A stretch of 64,000 nt of DNA, taken from Phycisphaerales bacterium. GTDB lineage: Bacteria; Planctomycetota; Phycisphaerae; Phycisphaerales; SM1A02. Positions within the stretch are counted from its first letter, which is position 1. The number at the start of each line of letters is the position of its first letter. The notes beneath the pieces are model-generated. The model ran no database searches, was not told where the DNA came from, and was given only the letters and a program-made list of their open reading frames with translations. Where the stretch lies: NCBI GenBank assembly GCA_030748575.1, contig JASMLR010000003.1, forward strand, positions 186,001-250,000, read 5' to 3'. Of this stretch, positions 44,574 through 53,587 are shown piece by piece. The position numbers were made by a program, and so were the translations under genes.

Positions 44574-45350
44574 ATGTCCGAACGAGCCGCTCAGCCGACC
44601 GCCCACCACACCCCCGAGTCCAGCGTGAAGCACCCGTCGCAGGCCGCAGGGCCCATCGAGGCGATCTGGCTCGCTGCCGCGTTCAAGCGGTGGCACGTGC
44701 CGGTGCTGGCCGGCACCGACTCGGCGCTTCCCTACATCACGCTCGAGGGCGACGACCCTGTGGCCCTCTTCTTCACGACCCGCCGCCGCGCACGGCGGGC
44801 CATTGATGGGTGGATCGGCGAGGTGGCCGACCTCCCGGTGCAGTCCCGACAGATCAGCAGGGAAGCCGCATGCAATGTGCTGAGCCGATTGCACGGCCGG
44901 GGCATGCAGTGGATTCGCATTGACCACGGTCCCCGCAGCATTCGATTGCCCCTTGAGTCCCTTGTCGGCGCGATGCAGCGGGTGTGGGAGCAGGACCTGC
45001 GGTGCGGCCGAGAGGCCGGCGTCTGGACCTGGCTGGCCCTTCAGGAGCGGGTACTCATGCTGCGAGATCCGGCTGCGGACGGCCTGCCCCTGGTTGAGAT
45101 CGTTGACGAAGCGCCGTCCATCCGGTTGTTTGTTGACATGCCCCGAGCAATGGCACGTGCCGCACGACTGTCGCTGTGCCTTGATGGCGATCGCCAGCAG
45201 CGGGTGATCAGCATGGACGGCTCGTCATCTGTCGAGTGCCTGCGACGGCTCGCGCATCTTGGTGTAGAGCAGATTGTGCTTGAGCAGCCGGGTGGCCAAC
45301 GGAGTGTGCCGCTGGCGGCGCTGCTTCAGGAAGCCCGCCGCGCCGCCTGA
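44574..45350 (+). CDS. Hypothetical protein, no recognised domain
   Basis: The 258-residue cytoplasmic protein has no signal peptide or membrane helix. It starts with a polar ~25-residue tail, then a mixed alpha/beta body, with VALFFTTRRRARRAIDGWIGE near residue 62, a middle with IRIDHGPRSIRLPLESLVGAMQRVWEQDLR and a C-terminus ending in an amphipathic helix. I recognise no family. GCCAGGAGG lies close upstream of the ATG. It ends ten bases before the stop of the convergent small gene. Confidence 0.68.
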   Translation: MSERAAQPTAHHTPESSVKHPSQAAGPIEAIWLAAAFKRWHVPVLAGTDSALPYITLEGDDPVALFFTTRRRARRAIDGWIGEVADLPVQSRQISREAACNVLSRLHGRGMQWIRIDHGPRSIRLPLESLVGAMQRVWEQDLRCGREAGVWTWLALQERVLMLRDPAADGLPLVEIVDEAPSIRLFVDMPRAMARAARLSLCLDGDRQQRVISMDGSSSVECLRRLAHLGVEQIVLEQPGGQRSVPLAALLQEARRAA

Positions 45351-45360
45351 GGTGTACTGA

Positions 45361-45711
45361 TCAGACGACTTCCGACTCGATGCTCGCCGTCTCGCCGGCG
45401 AGTTTCTTGTCGATGAACTTCTTGATCCACCGCTGAAATGACTTGCCTGCTGCCATGTCCCGGCCCGAGAAGTGCACGGTTGTGATGTTGGCGATGTCGA
45501 TTTGAGCGCGGGGACCCCCGTCCGCCGGGTCGAGCCTGATGAACGAGTCCCCTTGATCAAAGAGGTAGCCGACATGCTCGTCGCCGCTGGAAGTCGAGAT
45601 CGTGACGTCGCCGCGGTAGGAGCGAGCCCACTCCAATACACGGTCACGACACGCATCGTCGATGGTGACCGTGAGACCTTCGGAGGGGCTGTCGGGCGTG
45701 GAGGCGGTCAC
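45361..45711 (-). CDS. Small hypothetical protein, SH3/Sm-like beta fold possible
   Basis: The ~116-residue protein has a GTG start that overlaps the stop of the upstream small gene (GTGA). The body has a pattern of short strands: DVTISTSSGDEHVGYLFDQGDSFIRLDP and QIDIANITTVHFSGRDMAAGKSFQRWIKKFIDKKL, which may be a small beta barrel followed by a helix. This resembles small RNA- or ligand-binding barrels, but I cannot identify it. A GTG further up (45762) adds only a polar tail. Confidence 0.6.
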   Translation of the reverse strand: MTASTPDSPSEGLTVTIDDACRDRVLEWARSYRGDVTISTSSGDEHVGYLFDQGDSFIRLDPADGGPRAQIDIANITTVHFSGRDMAAGKSFQRWIKKFIDKKLAGETASIESEVV

Positions 45712-46010
45712 TCTGGTTCGATCTCCTGTCCCGTCTCGAGGTCGATGATCCGCCACTGACACTGTCGGGCCAGCCGCATGATGGCGAGCCAGGCGATTTC
45801 ATCCTCGGTGATGGTCAGCAGCATCTGCTGCACCGGATCCTGGTTCGGCGTCAACTCAAGTTGGAATCCCGGTCCCCACAGCAGATCTTCGCCCGGTCGC
45901 TCGGGGCCGGTATTGAGGCTCGCCAGGGCCGCAATGAGGTCCTTTCGCCCGCCGAGGCCTGCGGCGGCGTTGCTCTTGGACGGGGGCAGGATTGCAAACT
46001 GCTGAGCCAC
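45708..46010 (-). CDS. Small hypothetical protein
   Basis: The 100-residue protein has no leader. Its N-terminal part is rich in Gly/Ala/Ser, followed by FQLELTPNQDPVQQMLLTITEDEIAWLAIMRLARQCQWRIIDLETGQEIEPE, which looks like a folded alpha/beta unit. It overlaps the next small gene by four bases, so both are probably one message. No family is recognised. Confidence 0.6.
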   Translation of the reverse strand: MAQQFAILPPSKSNAAAGLGGRKDLIAALASLNTGPERPGEDLLWGPGFQLELTPNQDPVQQMLLTITEDEIAWLAIMRLARQCQWRIIDLETGQEIEPE

Positions 46011-46061
46011 GGCTTCTCCATGGGTGCGGGGGTTGTCATCGTACCAAGAGGTGGTTCGTCG

Positions 46062-46439
46062 TCAGCCCTGTGGTCGGGTCAGATCAACGATGGACTGGAT
46101 CAGCCGCTCCAGAGGAACAGGCTTGGTCAGGTAGGCGTGTACCCCGATGGATCTGGCATAGGTCTCGTGACGCCTGCCCTCATTGGCCGTCACCATGATG
46201 ACGATCGGCGGCTTGGCCGCCTCTTTGAGCTCCTCAAGCACGAGGAAGCCCGACCGCTTTGGAAGCATCATGTCCAGCACGACGACCGGCGGCTCATGGC
46301 TCCGCCACAGCGAGACGGCCTCATTGCCATCGGCGGCCTGGATGACGTCGGCGCCTTCGGACCGCAGGGCCAGAGCCATTCCGCTTCGGATGTCAGGGTC
46401 GTCGTCTACGACGAGGACGGAAAGTGATTGAAGTCGCAT
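46062..46439 (-). CDS. Single-domain response regulator
   Basis: The 125-residue receiver domain is of the CheY type. The acidic pocket is VVDDDPD, the phosphorylated Asp is in VVVLDMMLPKRSG (about residue 55), T appears in IVIMVTANEG, and K in AYLTKPVPLE. There is no output domain, so it must work through a partner. No kinase is adjacent; the orphan HAMP kinase at 10453-12063 is a possible but unsupported partner. Confidence 0.9.
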   Translation of the reverse strand: MRLQSLSVLVVDDDPDIRSGMALALRSEGADVIQAADGNEAVSLWRSHEPPVVVLDMMLPKRSGFLVLEELKEAAKPPIVIMVTANEGRRHETYARSIGVHAYLTKPVPLERLIQSIVDLTRPQG

Positions 46440-46476
46440 GGGTTGGACTCGAGTATGAGGACGTGGCCGCCCGACG

Positions 46477-47508
46477 TCAAAGCCCATCCGCAGCGGCCTC
46501 CCGATTGGAGGTCTCAATAAGCTGGTCCGCCTCCGCGGAGGCCAACCAGGGCAGGCTCCGAATGCGGCGGGCCAGCGACGCCGGCATTTCAACACCTCGG
46601 CGAACGTGCTTCGGCCTGCTCTTCCATCGGCGGTGGATCCACAGGTACTGCTCCGGGCAAGCTGCAACGAGCGACTCCAGACCCCGCGTGTACCGGGCCG
46701 TGATGTAGTACAGCGGGTCGTCCTGCGCTGCCCAGTCCTGGGGCGTGATGATGTCTCCGATCACAATCTCGTAGTCGATGGCCTGCGATCGCCTTCGAGC
46801 CATGGCCACCACGATCGGCGTCTCAAACCGCATGGCCAGAAGTGCGATGGACTTGTACGCCGACGCGAGTCTCCCGAAGAAGGGGACGAAGACCCCCTGA
46901 TCGCCCGCATTCTGGTCTGCAATGAACCCGAGGCGTCCTCCGGCTTCCAGGATCTCCTGCATGCGAGGCGTTGCGCCCCACTTGGTGAGCACTTCCAGAC
47001 CCCAGGCCTGCCGAATGCCAAGCGCCCAGTCGTTCAGAAGGGGATTGTCCAGTGGCCGGGCGAGCGCGGCCATCGGGTACCCCATGACCGATAGGCCGTA
47101 CCCGAGCAGTTCCCAGTTCCCGCAGTGACCGGTGAGCAGGAGCGATGGCTGATCGGATGCCAGGATGTCGATGGCGGGTGCCGCCGGCGTGACGTCGATG
47201 TGTCGGTGCCATGTGTCTGGCCGAATCCGCCGGCCCATCATGATGGCGTCGACTGCCGCGAGTTGAAAGAGATGCTCGATACTCGCTACTGCAATGCGGC
47301 GGACCTCGGCGGGCGATCGTTCAGGAAAGCTCTGGCGGAGGTTGTCGATCGCGCGATTCCGGTGCCGCGCGTTCAGGCCGGCGTAGACCCGAGCGGCCGC
47401 TCTGAATGTCGCCAGATTCGCGCGTTCCGGAAAGCACTGAATGGCCGCGGCAAGTGCCCGCGCGGGCACGTACTCGGCGACGTTCCGCAGTTGGGTCCGT
47501 CGAGCCAT
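46477..47508 (-). CDS. Lysophospholipid/lipid A acyltransferase (LpxL/HtrB-like)
   Basis: The 343-residue protein has the LpxL-family acyltransferase motif LTGHCGNWELLGY (H-x4-E active site, near residue 127), a block GFIADQNAGDQGVFVPFFG and a terminal YLWIHRRWKSRP. These enzymes acylate lipid A or related phospholipids at the inner membrane. A predicted membrane anchor at the very N-terminus is weak. It starts close to the membrane coiled-coil gene (17 bases) on the same strand. Which lipid it acts on is not clear in Planctomycetota. Confidence 0.85.
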   Translation of the reverse strand: MARRTQLRNVAEYVPARALAAAIQCFPERANLATFRAAARVYAGLNARHRNRAIDNLRQSFPERSPAEVRRIAVASIEHLFQLAAVDAIMMGRRIRPDTWHRHIDVTPAAPAIDILASDQPSLLLTGHCGNWELLGYGLSVMGYPMAALARPLDNPLLNDWALGIRQAWGLEVLTKWGATPRMQEILEAGGRLGFIADQNAGDQGVFVPFFGRLASAYKSIALLAMRFETPIVVAMARRRSQAIDYEIVIGDIITPQDWAAQDDPLYYITARYTRGLESLVAACPEQYLWIHRRWKSRPKHVRRGVEMPASLARRIRSLPWLASAEADQLIETSNREAAADGL

Positions 47509-47525
47509 CGTCGAGGGTGCCGTGC

Positions 47526-48890
47526 TCAGAGGTCCGTTCGGCCGGTCAGAATCTCAAGGCGATTCTGATTCAGGACCGGGATCTTGGCCTGCCGTGCCTG
47601 CTCAAGCAGGGTCTGGTACTGGTCCACCATCGTGCGAAGACGGCGGTACTCGTTCATGACCTGCGTGGACGCTTGCGTTGAGGGTTTGATGGGAGCCAGA
47701 GGTTCTGCGCCCAGTACGAGAAAGTCCAGATCGCCCGGCAGTTCCTCGCCCTTGACGATATCACCGCCCCAATTGCGAATTCGCTCGCGGAGGTACTCCG
47801 CTTCTTCTTCGCTCGGGAGGCCGTCGTGGTCCACGTCAAACTTGCCGTGGACGAGAAACTTGAATGTGTAGTCGGGGTCGTAGACGGCGTTGGCCAGAAC
47901 GTTGCCGGGGAGAATCGGTCGGGAGACCGTGCCTCGTGTGACCTTGGCGGTCGAACTCGCTTCACCGATCTTGACGACCTGAATGCTGGCCTTCCCTCTC
48001 GAGTCATCCTCTTCGGCTGCCGATTGAATCTGGGCGGCGTTGTCGAAGACCTCGAAGGTCATGCCGAGAACAATCTGGTCCCTTCGCCCCCGGTCGATGT
48101 AGACCAGGTCGCCTCCACCTACGACATCCAACACACTTCCGTCGACCAGTGCCGCTGGATTTGCGCCGCTGACGCGGGCTCGATCTCGCTCGGCATCGGT
48201 CTTTGCCTGCGCGGCGCTGAGTCGCTTGTTGGTGGCGGTGAGCCGATCGATCTCGTCCCGCTGACTCTCGATCGTCGCGTCCTTCTGATCACGAAGCGAT
48301 GCCTGCCGGTCTTCGAAGTCACTGGTGACTTGGTCAATGGCGTCGCGATGACGCTGGTCGGCGTCCGCGTAGGGCTTGAGTTGATTGGCCTCGGCGGCGA
48401 GGAGGTCTGCATGGCCCTGGTTCGCGGCGGCCAAATCCGCGGCGAGTTGTTCCTGCATGCGGGTCGCTTCCTGAGCGCCGGCCTGCAGCGCCGCATTGGC
48501 GGCCTCCAGATCGGAGATCCTGCGGCGCATCTCATTGATGGATCCGGCGAGCGAAGCGTTCTCGGTCAGCCCCAACTCCTCACGAGCTGCATCGACGTCA
48601 CCGGTGCTTCTGCCCACGGCGAATTGCCATGTGGCCTCATGACGATTCTGAAGGGCCTGCAGAATTGAATCCCGGCCTTTGGAGTCCTTCAACTGCTGAT
48701 ACCAGTCCGAGGCGCGTTCCGCCTTGGTCGCGATCCGGTCCAGGTCTGCTCTCGCTGTCGCTGCGGCCTCTCGCTCGCCGTCCCACTTGCCATAGAGCAG
48801 GATCGAGGTGGCGATGAGAAGGATCGTCAGGAGTACGAACACGATCAGCGAAATGATGACGCCGTTTCCGGCGGAGCTGCGGATGGCCAT
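47526..48890 (-). CDS. Membrane-anchored coiled-coil protein with C-terminal BRCT-like stretch
   Basis: The 454-residue protein has one N-terminal membrane helix (IISLIVFVLLTILLIATSILLYG, about residues 12-34). A ~200-residue Ala/Glu/Arg-rich coiled coil follows, with a beta-rich region (about 245-345, with YIDRGRRDQIVLGMTFEVF and TVSRPILPGNVLANAVYDP). A ~55-residue stretch (YTFKFLVHGKFD, then EAEYLRERIRNWGGDIVKGE and LDFLVLGAEP) has the spacing and GG turn of a BRCT domain. The last ~45 residues are again helical. Topology puts most of it outside the cytoplasm. I know no characterised homologue. Confidence 0.68.
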   Translation of the reverse strand: MAIRSSAGNGVIISLIVFVLLTILLIATSILLYGKWDGEREAAATARADLDRIATKAERASDWYQQLKDSKGRDSILQALQNRHEATWQFAVGRSTGDVDAAREELGLTENASLAGSINEMRRRISDLEAANAALQAGAQEATRMQEQLAADLAAANQGHADLLAAEANQLKPYADADQRHRDAIDQVTSDFEDRQASLRDQKDATIESQRDEIDRLTATNKRLSAAQAKTDAERDRARVSGANPAALVDGSVLDVVGGGDLVYIDRGRRDQIVLGMTFEVFDNAAQIQSAAEEDDSRGKASIQVVKIGEASSTAKVTRGTVSRPILPGNVLANAVYDPDYTFKFLVHGKFDVDHDGLPSEEEAEYLRERIRNWGGDIVKGEELPGDLDFLVLGAEPLAPIKPSTQASTQVMNEYRRLRTMVDQYQTLLEQARQAKIPVLNQNRLEILTGRTDL

Positions 48891-49111
48891 GTGAATACGG
48901 TCTCCAGAGGGCCCGGGTCGGGTGATTCAGAACAGTCGAGCGTGGAAGTCTCCCCACCCGGCCCGCCAACGTCAAGATGGGACGCCCAAGTTGGTCGGGA
49001 AAGTGCCCGTTTCTGGGTTCCAGAGGGCCTCCGGGTTCACTGGGCGGCCAGGGACCGCTGCCAGAAATGACCATGCGGCTGTACCATGATCGATTCTCAC
49101 CCCGGTCCCGC

Positions 49112-49135
49112 CCGAGGCCGCCGTTGGCCTCGGGA
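49112..49135 (+). promoter_or_regulatory. Leader hairpin upstream of the lysine aminotransferase gene
   Basis: CCCGAGGCC (49112-49120) pairs perfectly with GGCCTCGGG (49127-49135) around a six-base loop, 34 bases before the start at 49170. It lies in the 5' leader and may affect translation. No T-run follows. Confidence 0.45.
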
Positions 49136-49169
49136 GGCGAGCGGGGAGTGCGTTCAGGAGTCCACCGCG

Positions 49170-50498
49170 ATGCAGGCGACCGATGTGCTTCAGAGTCTCT
49201 CTCGACACCAGTTGGTGGACGGGTATCCCCTAGTGGTCGACCTGGACAAGTCACAGGGCTGCTGGATTCATGATGCGGCGACCGGTGAGCAGTATCTCGA
49301 CGCCTTTACATGCTTTGCATCCTGGCCGATCGGCTTCAACCACCCGGGCATGAGAGAGCCCGCCTTCGAGGCGGCCCTGATGCGAGCCGCGCAGTCGAAC
49401 ATCGCCAACGCAGACTTGTACACATCCGAAATGGCCGACTTTGTCCGGACGTTTGCGACCCACGTCACGCCTGACGGCTTCCCGCATCACTTCTGGGTAG
49501 CGGGTGGCGGACTTGCGGTTGAGAATGCGATGAAGACGGCATTCGACTGGAAGGCGCGACGCCTTGGCCGCAATGACTACCTCGCTGACTGCAACGACCT
49601 CTCGATCGTGCATTTCCAGCAGGCGTTTCATGGCCGCACCGGGTACACCATGAGTTGCACGAACACGCTTCCCGACAAGATCGGGCTGTTCCCCCGATTC
49701 CCGTGGCCTCGCATTCACAACCCGGTGTGTCAGTTCGACATGGACGGAAACGTCTGCAACGACATCGAGGCGGAGGAAGCCAAGGCGTGCGAGCAGCTCG
49801 ATACCGCATTCGCCGAGAGCGCCGATCGGATCGCCGGCATCCTCATTGAGCCCATGCAGGGGGAGGGTGGCGACAACCACTTCAGGCCTGAGTTCATGGC
49901 GACGCTCCGCAAGTATGCGGACGAGCACGACTGCCTACTCATGTTCGACGAAGTGCAGTCCGGATTCTTCGGATCCGGCAAGCCCTGGTACTGGCAGCAT
50001 CTCGGGACGGCGCCTGACGTGGTGTCGTTCGGCAAGAAGTCGCAGGTATGCGGCATCTACGCTGGCGGGAAGGTTGACGAGGTTGAGCAGAACGTCTTCA
50101 AGGTCTCCAGTCGCATCAACTCGACATGGGGCGGCAATCTGGTCGACATGGTCCGGTCCCGTCGATTCATCGAGATCATTGTTGAGGACGGGCTTGCCGA
50201 GCACGCACAGATGCTCGGGGAGCGTTTGATGGCCGGCCTTCGATCCATCGCGAAGGACACGGGCGCCTTCTCGAACATCCGTGGCAAAGGAACGCTTGTT
50301 GCGGTGACCTTCCCGAGCGGAGAGCATCGCGCCGCGGCCATCACCGCCATGTTCGATCGAAAGGCGATGGTGCTTCCGTGTGGAACCGATTCGATGCGGT
50401 ATCGACTCCCACTCACGATGACGTTCGATGAACTGGATGAACTGCTCAACCGGACGGCCGAGTCGGTCCGGTCGGCGCACGCCGCGACGCTTCCCTGA
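49170..50498 (+). CDS. lat: L-lysine 6-transaminase (PLP, class III)
   Basis: Lat removes the epsilon amino group of lysine to give 2-aminoadipate semialdehyde. The 442-residue protein matches class III aminotransferases: the LIEPMQGEGGDNHF stretch (about 230-245), MFDEVQSG and the PLP lysine in SFGKKSQVCG (about 288-297), and the family-specific segments DAFTCFASWPIGFNHPGM and SSRINSTWGGNLVDMVRSRR. The start at 49170 has AGGAG eight to nine bases upstream; a start at 49086 would lie before the hairpin. No lysine-catabolic partner is visible here, so the pathway context is unknown. Confidence 0.92.
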   Translation: MQATDVLQSLSRHQLVDGYPLVVDLDKSQGCWIHDAATGEQYLDAFTCFASWPIGFNHPGMREPAFEAALMRAAQSNIANADLYTSEMADFVRTFATHVTPDGFPHHFWVAGGGLAVENAMKTAFDWKARRLGRNDYLADCNDLSIVHFQQAFHGRTGYTMSCTNTLPDKIGLFPRFPWPRIHNPVCQFDMDGNVCNDIEAEEAKACEQLDTAFAESADRIAGILIEPMQGEGGDNHFRPEFMATLRKYADEHDCLLMFDEVQSGFFGSGKPWYWQHLGTAPDVVSFGKKSQVCGIYAGGKVDEVEQNVFKVSSRINSTWGGNLVDMVRSRRFIEIIVEDGLAEHAQMLGERLMAGLRSIAKDTGAFSNIRGKGTLVAVTFPSGEHRAAAITAMFDRKAMVLPCGTDSMRYRLPLTMTFDELDELLNRTAESVRSAHAATLP

Positions 50499-50500
50499 CG

Positions 50501-51472
50501 TCAGTTGGGCAGGTCGTCTTCGGTGCGGAACTCCAGCACGCCCGGAAGCAACTTCTGCTGCAATTGGCGGAGTTCCGTGCAATCAAAGATGACGCGGTGA
50601 CTGTCGAGCGTTTCCACAAGATCCGGGGTCGTGATGGGCATCGACTGGGTTGATCCGTCCATGTGGGACAGGTTGATGCGGGTTGGATCCCACAGCCCCG
50701 GCCGGTCGTACCACATCTGAAAGTTTTCGTACGCGCCCACCTGCTGATTCGGGTGGAGCAGGAAGCCATTGAAATTGCGACCTGGCGGGTGCCCGGACTC
50801 TCCGGGGTCATCTTCGGCAATGGAGCACATCGTTCGACTGGGCTGCTTGACGCCCATCATCGTGGGGCAGCCAACGGCGTAGATGATGAAGTCGCCGCCG
50901 AACGGATCCAACGGGCTTCCCTGCGCAAAGTAGGCGTCATCAGCGCAGACGTTGACGCCTACAAAGGCGTTGAGCGAGTAGGAGCGAAGCCGATTCGTTG
51001 GGTCCAGTGGAGACCGATACACGTCAAGGTTGCCGTCGAGATACTCCCAGGCGGCGCCATCAGAGAGCGCCGCGGGTCGTTCAGCCGAAATGGACGCGCC
51101 GTCCAGTGACTCAAGCCGCTGCGCCGATGGGTCGTTGTAGGCGCGTACCCACATCCGCTCCCGCGCGTCCTCGGCCAATTGCCCCGGGGTCTTGCCGGCC
51201 AGGTCGTAGTTCGGGTCGGAGTCCATGAAATCGAATTGTGCGTCGTCAGGCTCCGTGCGGGGGTGGAGGAGGCGAGAGTCGTTCGCTGCGGCGTACTGAG
51301 CGTCCGCCAGCGCGATCTGCCGCTGGTGCGCAAGGTCCGCAGACGACATGGCTGCCGCGTCAAGACTCCGGGCCCCGACGAGCACAATGGCCGCCAGGAT
51401 GGCGAGAATCGCGACAACCGCCATCAATTCCACGATGGTGAACCCGGAACGATTGAATGTGAGTGGCTTCAT
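50501..51472 (-). CDS. Prepilin-type leader protein
   Basis: The 323-residue protein has a short prepilin leader, NRSGFTIVELMAVVAILAILAAIVLVGARSL, with Gly before Phe (cleavage) and Glu at +5. The mature portion is large and without recognised domains; it has DGAAWEYLDGNLDVYRSPLDP and a C-terminus with HMDGSTQSMPITTPDLVE, the kind of sequence seen in Planctomycetota pseudopilins. It is convergent with lat (2-base gap) and its start overlaps the stop of the GH13 gene (ATGA), which suggests a link to secretion of glycan enzymes. Confidence 0.78.
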   Translation of the reverse strand: MKPLTFNRSGFTIVELMAVVAILAILAAIVLVGARSLDAAAMSSADLAHQRQIALADAQYAAANDSRLLHPRTEPDDAQFDFMDSDPNYDLAGKTPGQLAEDARERMWVRAYNDPSAQRLESLDGASISAERPAALSDGAAWEYLDGNLDVYRSPLDPTNRLRSYSLNAFVGVNVCADDAYFAQGSPLDPFGGDFIIYAVGCPTMMGVKQPSRTMCSIAEDDPGESGHPPGRNFNGFLLHPNQQVGAYENFQMWYDRPGLWDPTRINLSHMDGSTQSMPITTPDLVETLDSHRVIFDCTELRQLQQKLLPGVLEFRTEDDLPN

Positions 51473-53481
51473 GGGCAGCTGCCGAAGGCTCCGATTATCG
51501 CCAGCAGATCGTTGACATCCGTCTGGCCGTCGCCAGTTACATCCGCATCTGGAGTGCCCCAGGATGCGATGCAAGTGAGAAGATCGTCGACATCGACGGC
51601 ACCACTGCCGTCCAGGTCGCTTGGGCAGGACGGCGACTGGGAAAAGATGACCATCGAGTATGCGCCGAATCTGATGGACGCGCTGTAGGGAAGTCCGTCC
51701 CAGGGGATATTCTCAACCACCACATCATCCGTCAGGTGGTCGCCGAATTCGGCGTCATAGCCAGTCCAATCGCTGTTGAAGCGGGCCTTCCACGTGCCTC
51801 CCTGCGGGAAGCCGATTCGATAGTCGTCCCACGTCTGGTTCTTGAAGTTGGCCAGCACGATGACGTCGTCCCCCGCACCGCCGCTCATCCAGCGGTGCCA
51901 TGCGACGACCTTGTCCCAGTCGTTGACGTGATGGACGTTTACGTGCTCGCCTGTGAGGCCACGTGTGTTGCCCTGCCGGTTGAGGCGGAGGTCGATGAGG
52001 TCGCTGTAGAGCCAGGTCAGCCCTTCATAGGTTGCTGCTCGATCCCAGTCGAGTGGGACCGCGTCCGTGAACCACTCGTCTTCAAGGAACTCCTGCCCCT
52101 GGAAGATCATCGGGATTCCCGGGGCCGTGAATACGACGCCGGCGGCGAGGGTGGACCGCTTTTTGGAATAGTAGGAGTCGGCGTTGCCGGGCCAGATCGC
52201 CTCGGGAACGCGGCTGCGGCCATTGGCGACTTCGTCGTGCGACTCGGTGTAGATCACCCGCTGCAAGGGCGAACCGTTGTAGGCGAAGGTGATTGCATCC
52301 TTGATGGTCCACATGCTCCGCGCGCCGTCGTCTGCCTGCTCGACAACCTCTCGAACCGGGTGGACGAACGATGGATCCCATTGGGCATCAAAGCCGGCGC
52401 CGCCGACGCTTGTCGGCTTGGTGATCCAGTGGTTGCTGCTCATGTCCTCGGCTGTGATCAACTTCTCTGGGTACAACGTGTCGAGCTCGTCGTTGATCCA
52501 CTGCATCCAGGACCACCCGTCCGGGTTGTTCCCGGCGTCGGTCCACTCGATCCACCGAGTGCCGTCCATGCGGATGCCGTCGATGCGGTACTCCTCGAAC
52601 CACTGGAGGACTGCGTCCCGTAGCCACTGCCGAACGGCGTTCTCCCCGAAGTTCGGGCGTGTGTCGCCCCACGGCGTGTACGCCCGGTCATCGTTGTAGA
52701 AGTAGATTCCCCCGAGGTCATTCTCATGCCAGCCGTCGAACTGCCAGCTGCCGAGGTCTGAAGGTCCAAGGTGATTGAAGACGACATCGACGAGCACCGC
52801 GATCCCCCGTTCATGGCAGTCATCCACCAACTGCTTGAACCCCTCGGGGCCGCCGTAGTAACTCTCGACCGAGAAGATATGCCCGGGGTTGTACCCCCAG
52901 GACTGGTCGCCGGCGAACTCGTTGATGGGCATGAACTCGATCGCATTGACACCGAGATTGGCGAGGTGGTCGAGATGGTCTCGCACACCTTCAAAGTTGC
53001 CCGGGAAGGCGCCGCCGTCCGTCACGCCGAACGTTCCGGGATGCAGCTCATAGATGACCATTTCGTTCCAGTTGTGCATCTGGAAGTCGTTCTGCCAAGG
53101 AAACTGGTCTGGATTGATGATGACCGAGGTGCCATTGGAACTGGTCAACTTGCGGGCGCGAGGGTCGTTGCGCCAGTGTGTGTTTCCATCGTTAAGAATG
53201 ACGAATTGGTACTCGTGGCCAGCCCAGACCCCGGGGACGTCGAGACTCCAGAGGTTGTCGCCCTCGTTGACAAGCGGGTGGCTGTTGGTCGACCAGCCGT
53301 TGAAGGACCCGGTGACATAGACCGCCTCTGCGTGCGGTGTCCACGTGCGAAATGTCGTGCCCCAGCCACCATCATCCTGATACACCGAAGCGCCCATGCC
53401 AGGTCTGGACGAAGCTTCGCCTGCCATCGCTGGAGCAGCGAGGAGAGATGCGGCGAACACAAACTGAACAAAGCAGCGCAT
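51469..53481 (-). CDS. Exported GH13 alpha-glucan enzyme with CBM48 and dockerin-like tail
   Basis: The 670-residue protein has a signal peptide (first ~20 residues, AMAGEA), then a CBM48-like N-terminal module (FRTWTPHAEAVYVTGSFNGW, about residues 44-63) and a GH13 barrel. Catalytic residues are visible: nucleophile Asp in DGIRMDGTRW, acid Glu in LITAEDMSSNHW, transition-state Asp in YTESHDEV. The layout resembles branching or debranching enzymes, but the specificity is not settled. The last ~45 residues carry two EF-hand-like dockerin repeats, DLDGSGAVDVDDLL and DVTGDGQTDVNDLL, ending CP. It overlaps the prepilin gene by four bases. Confidence 0.88.
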   Translation of the reverse strand: MRCFVQFVFAASLLAAPAMAGEASSRPGMGASVYQDDGGWGTTFRTWTPHAEAVYVTGSFNGWSTNSHPLVNEGDNLWSLDVPGVWAGHEYQFVILNDGNTHWRNDPRARKLTSSNGTSVIINPDQFPWQNDFQMHNWNEMVIYELHPGTFGVTDGGAFPGNFEGVRDHLDHLANLGVNAIEFMPINEFAGDQSWGYNPGHIFSVESYYGGPEGFKQLVDDCHERGIAVLVDVVFNHLGPSDLGSWQFDGWHENDLGGIYFYNDDRAYTPWGDTRPNFGENAVRQWLRDAVLQWFEEYRIDGIRMDGTRWIEWTDAGNNPDGWSWMQWINDELDTLYPEKLITAEDMSSNHWITKPTSVGGAGFDAQWDPSFVHPVREVVEQADDGARSMWTIKDAITFAYNGSPLQRVIYTESHDEVANGRSRVPEAIWPGNADSYYSKKRSTLAAGVVFTAPGIPMIFQGQEFLEDEWFTDAVPLDWDRAATYEGLTWLYSDLIDLRLNRQGNTRGLTGEHVNVHHVNDWDKVVAWHRWMSGGAGDDVIVLANFKNQTWDDYRIGFPQGGTWKARFNSDWTGYDAEFGDHLTDDVVVENIPWDGLPYSASIRFGAYSMVIFSQSPSCPSDLDGSGAVDVDDLLTCIASWGTPDADVTGDGQTDVNDLLAIIGAFGSCP

Positions 53482-53533
53482 GGTCTGGCTCCAAGTATAC
53501 CCCCGCCTCAGGGGGTTTCAGTCCGCGCAAACC

Positions 53534-53565
53534 GCACCCCCCGAGGCGATGCCGTCGGGGGGTGC
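53534..53565 (-). terminator. Hairpin terminator after the dockerin-tailed gene
   Basis: An 11-bp perfect stem (GCACCCCCCGA against TCGGGGGGTGC) with a ten-base loop lies 23 bases after the stop of the 53588 gene on the minus strand. It probably separates that gene from the GH13 gene below it. A T-rich tract is lacking. Confidence 0.55.
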
Positions 53566-53587
53566 AGGGTGGGTCACGCGATGGGGA

